A DNA stretch of 64,000 nt, taken from Bilifractor porci (GTDB lineage Bacteria; Bacillota; Clostridia; Lachnospirales; Lachnospiraceae). The position numbers and the translations under genes were made by a program. The DNA lies in the NCBI RefSeq assembly GCF_009696005.1, contig NZ_VUMV01000002.1, positions 186,001-250,000 of the forward strand, written 5' to 3'. Every line of letters starts with the position of its first letter. Within the stretch, counting starts at the first letter, position 1. A model generated the notes under the pieces. That model worked only from the letters and a program-made list of their open reading frames with translations. It searched no databases and was not told where the DNA came from. Positions 61,013 through 64,000 of this stretch are shown here, piece by piece.

Positions 61013-61288
61013 ATGAATAGAATGGAATTGATTGAACAGATCCGGGTCAAAACCGGGAAGAAGAAAAAGGATATTGAGGAGATTTTAACCGCATTCACAG
61101 AGACCGTATCAGAAGAACTGGATAAAGGGGAGAAGGTGAGGCTGGCAGGATTCGGTACATTTGAGGTGTTCCATCGTACGGCCCGTTCCGGCAGAAACCC
61201 CAAAACAGGCGAACAGATTATGATCAGTGACGGCAAGATCCCGAAGTTCAGGGCGGGGAAGAGGCTTAGAAAGCATCTGAATCAATAA
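61013..61288 (+). CDS. HU/IHF-family DNA-binding protein
   Basis: 91 residues. The N-terminal helices are RMELIEQIRVKTGKKKKDIE, then LDKGEKVRLAGFGTFEV and the beta-arm RTARSGRNPKTGEQI with the R-x-G-x-N-P-x-T-G tip that inserts in the DNA minor groove; the end is KFRAGKRLRKHL. HU packs and bends DNA. GAGGAG lies 9 bases before ATG. It is probably an accessory HU paralog, since it lies among mobile remnants and away from housekeeping genes. Confidence 0.93.
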   Translation: MNRMELIEQIRVKTGKKKKDIEEILTAFTETVSEELDKGEKVRLAGFGTFEVFHRTARSGRNPKTGEQIMISDGKIPKFRAGKRLRKHLNQ

Positions 61289-61333
61289 TTCAGAATATCA
61301 GGAAAATAGTTTCCTTTTTTTATCCGGTCGAAA

Positions 61334-62013
61334 ATGACACTGGAAAAGACTGCGGAGAATATTCGGACGGCACTGGGCGGTATTACAGAACAGCTTACGG
61401 TCAGGGGTTATCGGGAATGCTGTGAGAACTGCGGCCGGGAGGCCGCGCTGGAACACTATCGCATGGGAAATGAGTACCAGCTTTTGTGCTCCGATTGCTT
61501 TTCCAAAAAGGAAAGGAGATATCCGACAGGAGCCAAAAGGAAAGCACTGAAGGAAGAGACGGTAATCGGGGGGCGTGATAGGGGCGCTGTTTGGTTCGCT
61601 TGTCGGTGCAGCGGTCATCGTGCTTCTCGGGCAGCTTGGGTATGTTTCCGTATTATCCGGCATAGCCATGGGATTCTGTGTGTTAAAAGGGTACCGGCTT
61701 CTGGGAAACCGTATCAGCAGGAAGGGGATCGTGATCAGCTTCCTGGTAATTGCGCTTATGGTATATGCAGCAGACCGGTTCGACTGGTCCCTGTCCTTTT
61801 CGCGGTGGTCAGAAGGAGAGGTTAGATGTAATAACAGCCTTCCAATATTTCCCGGAACTTCTGAGGGAGGGGTATATCAACGTGGCCAGCTACAGGCTGA
61901 ATCTGCTGCTTGTGTATGTTTTTTCTGTGCTTGGCGCCATCCCGACGGTTTTGAATATTGTCAGAAGTGACCGAAACGCAAAGACGTTCAGCCAGATGGG
62001 GGAAGAGGGGTAA
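61334..62013 (+). pseudogene. Zinc-ribbon membrane protein with two frameshifts
   Basis: ATG at 61334: a ribbon with CENCGRE and CSDCFSKKE, then at a run of six G (61568-61573) the frame breaks. The next frame reads VIGALFGSLVGAAVIVLLGQ and further membrane spans (SGIAMGFCVLKGYRLL, VISFLVIALMVYAAD). Near 61818 it shifts again to LDVITAFQYFPELLREGYIN and ends at 62013. Joined, it would be one protein of about 225 residues with ribbon, four spans and a soluble end. Sequencing error cannot be excluded. Confidence 0.65.
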
Positions 62014-62138
62014 TCCATGCAGGGCAATCTGTGCGGACTTACCGAAGTGCCTTAACAGGATGGAGTAGAAGGAAGTAGGGCAAGCAGTAGGATCAAAAGG
62101 ACAGGCTTGGCTGCAAGAAGGAGATAGGGGAGAGCTAT

Positions 62139-62568
62139 ATGAAACAGATTCTTGCCCTTTCTGCAGGAGATGGCACCCTGGATGTTGATGTGGATTCGTT
62201 TGATGTCAATATTGCTTTTGACAGCTATAACGAAGTGGAAGAAATAACAATTCCGGATGAGGCGCTGGAAGCAGAGGAGAATTCTGCGGATTCTTCTCAG
62301 CAGCCACCTGCGGATCTGGGAACTTCCGACTGGACGGGAATGACTTTTGACTTGAACGGCGATACGTATCAGATCCCTTTTGCCTATGCGGACAACATAC
62401 TGTAAAACGGATAACTGCCCGTCCCTTGAACTTCCGGGCGGCATTACCTGGGGATCGACCGCAGAGGACGTAGTGAAAGTGTACGGGGAACCGTATGATG
62501 AGCCATACCGCTCAGATGATCTTGGCTATTCTGTCTATAATTATCAAACGATACCTACTTTGACAGTG
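62139..62568 (+). pseudogene. Remnant of a DUF-type lipoprotein-like gene with frame change
   Basis: ATG at 62139 opens a frame to 62405 with acidic low-complexity sequence and then DWTGMTFDLNGDTYQIPFAYAD. A second frame continues with LELPGGITWGSTAEDVVKVYGEP-like sequence to YRSDDLGYSVYNYQ. Both pieces belong to one secreted-protein type common in Clostridia, with the middle deleted. The signal peptide is not visible. Confidence 0.5.
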
Positions 62569-62581
62569 CCAGCACCCCCCT

Positions 62582-63286
62582 AAGCCGGCAATCCCGACCA
62601 ACGGAACGGCAAACGGCAATGAGAAGCTGGACTACGTTACCCTTGCGGATCCTTCTGTCAATACCGTGACAGTGCTGAATAACCAGGGGTCGTACTACAA
62701 TTATGCAGTCAGCAAAGCCTCCAGCGATAGAAAGAAGCATATTTGGACATCGACTAATACAGATTCCTCAAAGGCATTCAAGGGCTGGTATATCGAGGAA
62801 ACCAAAACAAAATTTGCTCCATCGATGCAGGTGACCGAAGATATAACAGTAGTGCCAAGATGGGCGGGTATGGAAAATATTTCACAATACGATATGCCAC
62901 TTTATGGGGATATCCTGGCGAACACCAATACAGAGCATGATAAAGTGATGGAGGTTGCGCCAGGTGCGACCCTGACCTATACAGGCAGGCTGAATGTGCT
63001 GCCTGTTCAGGACCAGATCACCGCGATGAAGAACAACTTTGCAGGCCGGGGTGGAAATGTAGATGAAATTACGACTGATGACATCAAGAGCACATTTACC
63101 GCAAGTCTGACATTCCCGGCTGAGTTTACATTACCGGAGAACCTGGATGATAAGGTCTCTCTTACGGTCAATAATCTGTTTGCAATTTCGGATGTCACAA
63201 AGTCAGGCAGCACGGTCACCGTGACGATGAAATTGAAGGAAGATTATACGACATTTCAGACTTTTGGCAGACGGGGATATAGGTGA
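62582..63286 (+). pseudogene. Fragment of a cell-surface adhesin-like protein
   Basis: About 235 codons without a start: a Pro/Thr spacer, then LNNQGSYYNYAVSKASSDRK, a repeat-like KAFKGWYIEETKTKFAPSM-QVTEDITVVPRW segment (InlB/Listeria-type repeat style) and a beta-rich TFTASLTFPAEFTLPENLDD domain found in LPXTG surface proteins of Bacillota. No signal peptide and no wall anchor are present. The piece is internal only. Confidence 0.6.
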
Positions 63287-63359
63287 GGCATTGAATAGAT
63301 TATCCTGAGCAGGAGTCATTTCATGGGACGATTATTTGCATGTGATGAAAAAAGAGCAA

Positions 63360-63406
63360 GTTAACGCTTCATATTTTGATAAAAATGCAAAATATGGAGC
63401 GTTAAC
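63360..63406. repeat. 19-base-arm palindrome before the DUF4143 ATPase fragment
   Basis: GTTAACGCTTCATATTTTG (63360-63378) and its complement CAAAATATGGAGCGTTAAC (63388-63406) with one wobble position, around a 9-base loop ATAAAAATG. It lies 73 bases upstream of the ATPase start, with no T-run. The shape matches the palindrome at 56658 (9-base loop with AAAAATG). Confidence 0.85.
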
Positions 63407-63478
63407 ATGAAAATTAAATTTCCTTATGGTATGATGAACCAGAAACCTGTAAATATGAAACAGGGAGGAAGATCAGGA

Positions 63479-64000
63479 ATGGATCTGTATGTTCGGGAGA
63501 AGTATTAAAAAAAATCAGAGGGTTCTACAGGAGCAACGACATTATCAAGGTCATTACAGGCGTACTCAGATGCGGAAAGTCAACCCTGATGAAAATGGTA
63601 GCTGATGAGCTGAAAGCACAGGGAGTGCCGGTAGAGAGAATCCTCTATCTGGATCTGGATCAGCGCAAATACAGGAAGATTAAAACCGCGGATCAGCTGG
63701 AAGACCTCATTACCAGCAGCATTCATGAAGCAGATCAGAATTATGTCTTTGTAGATGAGATTCAGAATGTGAAGGGATTTGAAGAAGTCATCAATGGCTT
63801 TCGGGAGGATGGAAACTGCTCCATTTTTATTACGGGTTCAAATTCCTACCTGTTGAGTGGAGAACTTGCCACAAAGCTGACCGGCAGATACATCGAATTT
63901 GAAATGTTTACACTGACATTTGAGGAATATGAACAGATGAAAGCGTTCTATCATGTGCAGATCAGTGACAATCCGATGATAGAACTCCAGAATTACATTT
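63479..64000 (+). pseudogene. DUF4143-type AAA ATPase, frameshifted at codon 9 and cut by the window end
   Basis: GGAGG precedes ATG at 63479, giving MDLYVREKY then TAA at 63506. One missing T before the run of A would restore the usual continuation KIRGFYRSNDIIKVITGVLR-CGKSTLM. The rest is intact to the window end: Walker A GVLRCGKS, YVFVDEIQ Walker B, FITGSNSYLLSGELATKL sensor region and FTLTFEEYEQ. Either a fresh pseudogene or a sequencing slip. Same family as 55460 and 52756. Confidence 0.8.

Overview
The window looks like the chromosome of a gut-type Lachnospiraceae bacterium (Bacillota, anaerobic Clostridia). This is inferred from consensus AGGAGG ribosome-binding sites with frequent TTG/GTG starts, the LonA, CBS-type family II pyrophosphatase and type Ic aspartate aminotransferase families, ferredoxin-type aldo/keto reductases, an HrcA/CIRCE site and a type VIIb-like secretion locus. 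Two base compositions are visible: a GC-rich backbone (about 1-30200 and 50640-52700) and markedly AT-richer imported DNA (about 41400-50600). No tRNA, rRNA or CRISPR array was found.

Region 1 (1-7830) is housekeeping: the end of trkA, then trkH (potassium uptake), convergent hisC with a duplicated rhamnose-mutarotase-like gene, and a rightward unit of a NYN/OST-HTH RNA-binding protein, dapF and a CBS-domain pyrophosphatase ending at a clear terminator.

Region 2 (7831-18561) is the most interesting system: a compact type VII (ESX/Ess-like) secretion locus behind one strong promoter. In order it encodes a GxSxG lipase with a helical C-terminal tail (candidate secreted effector), an EssC-like FtsK/SpoIIIE ATPase, three WXG100 proteins, a Ser/Thr kinase with one membrane span and a helical extracellular half, an 831-residue Ig-like membrane protein and a YukD/EsaB-like ubiquitin-fold protein. 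No EsaA and no classical pseudokinase EssB are visible. The kinase-TM-helical protein has the layout of EssB but appears catalytically intact.

Region 3 (18562-30190) holds trxB, trmO and lon (lon behind a consensus promoter and a CIRCE operator), an iron-type alcohol dehydrogenase, an aldo/keto reductase with two 4Fe-4S motifs, a hairpin repeat element, a type Ic aspartate aminotransferase, greA and lysS.

Region 4 (30190-41411) is a pile-up of broken mobile elements: the start of an integrative conjugative element (DUF6462 proteins, DUF6017 replication protein, PcfB, truncated VirD4/TraG), joined tail-to-tail at about 35354 to an inverted phage replication segment (DNA polymerase A, DUF2815, DUF2800). 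An IS21-family element follows, and then the 3' end of a group II intron.

Region 5 (41412-50600) is AT-rich cargo: two ABC exporter pairs, LytTR and TetR regulators, a Cys-rich KTR protein, a flavodoxin, and remnants of MATE, glyoxalase, FMN-reductase and GNAT genes that look like deletion fusions.

Region 6 (50640-64000) starts with a TetR-controlled membrane-enzyme operon with a textbook operator. A nitroreductase-Rrf2-zinc reductase operon follows, then a gene graveyard with a few intact genes (ribokinase, HU). Three DUF4143-type AAA ATPase genes or fragments occur here, two of them next to long palindromes of similar shape.
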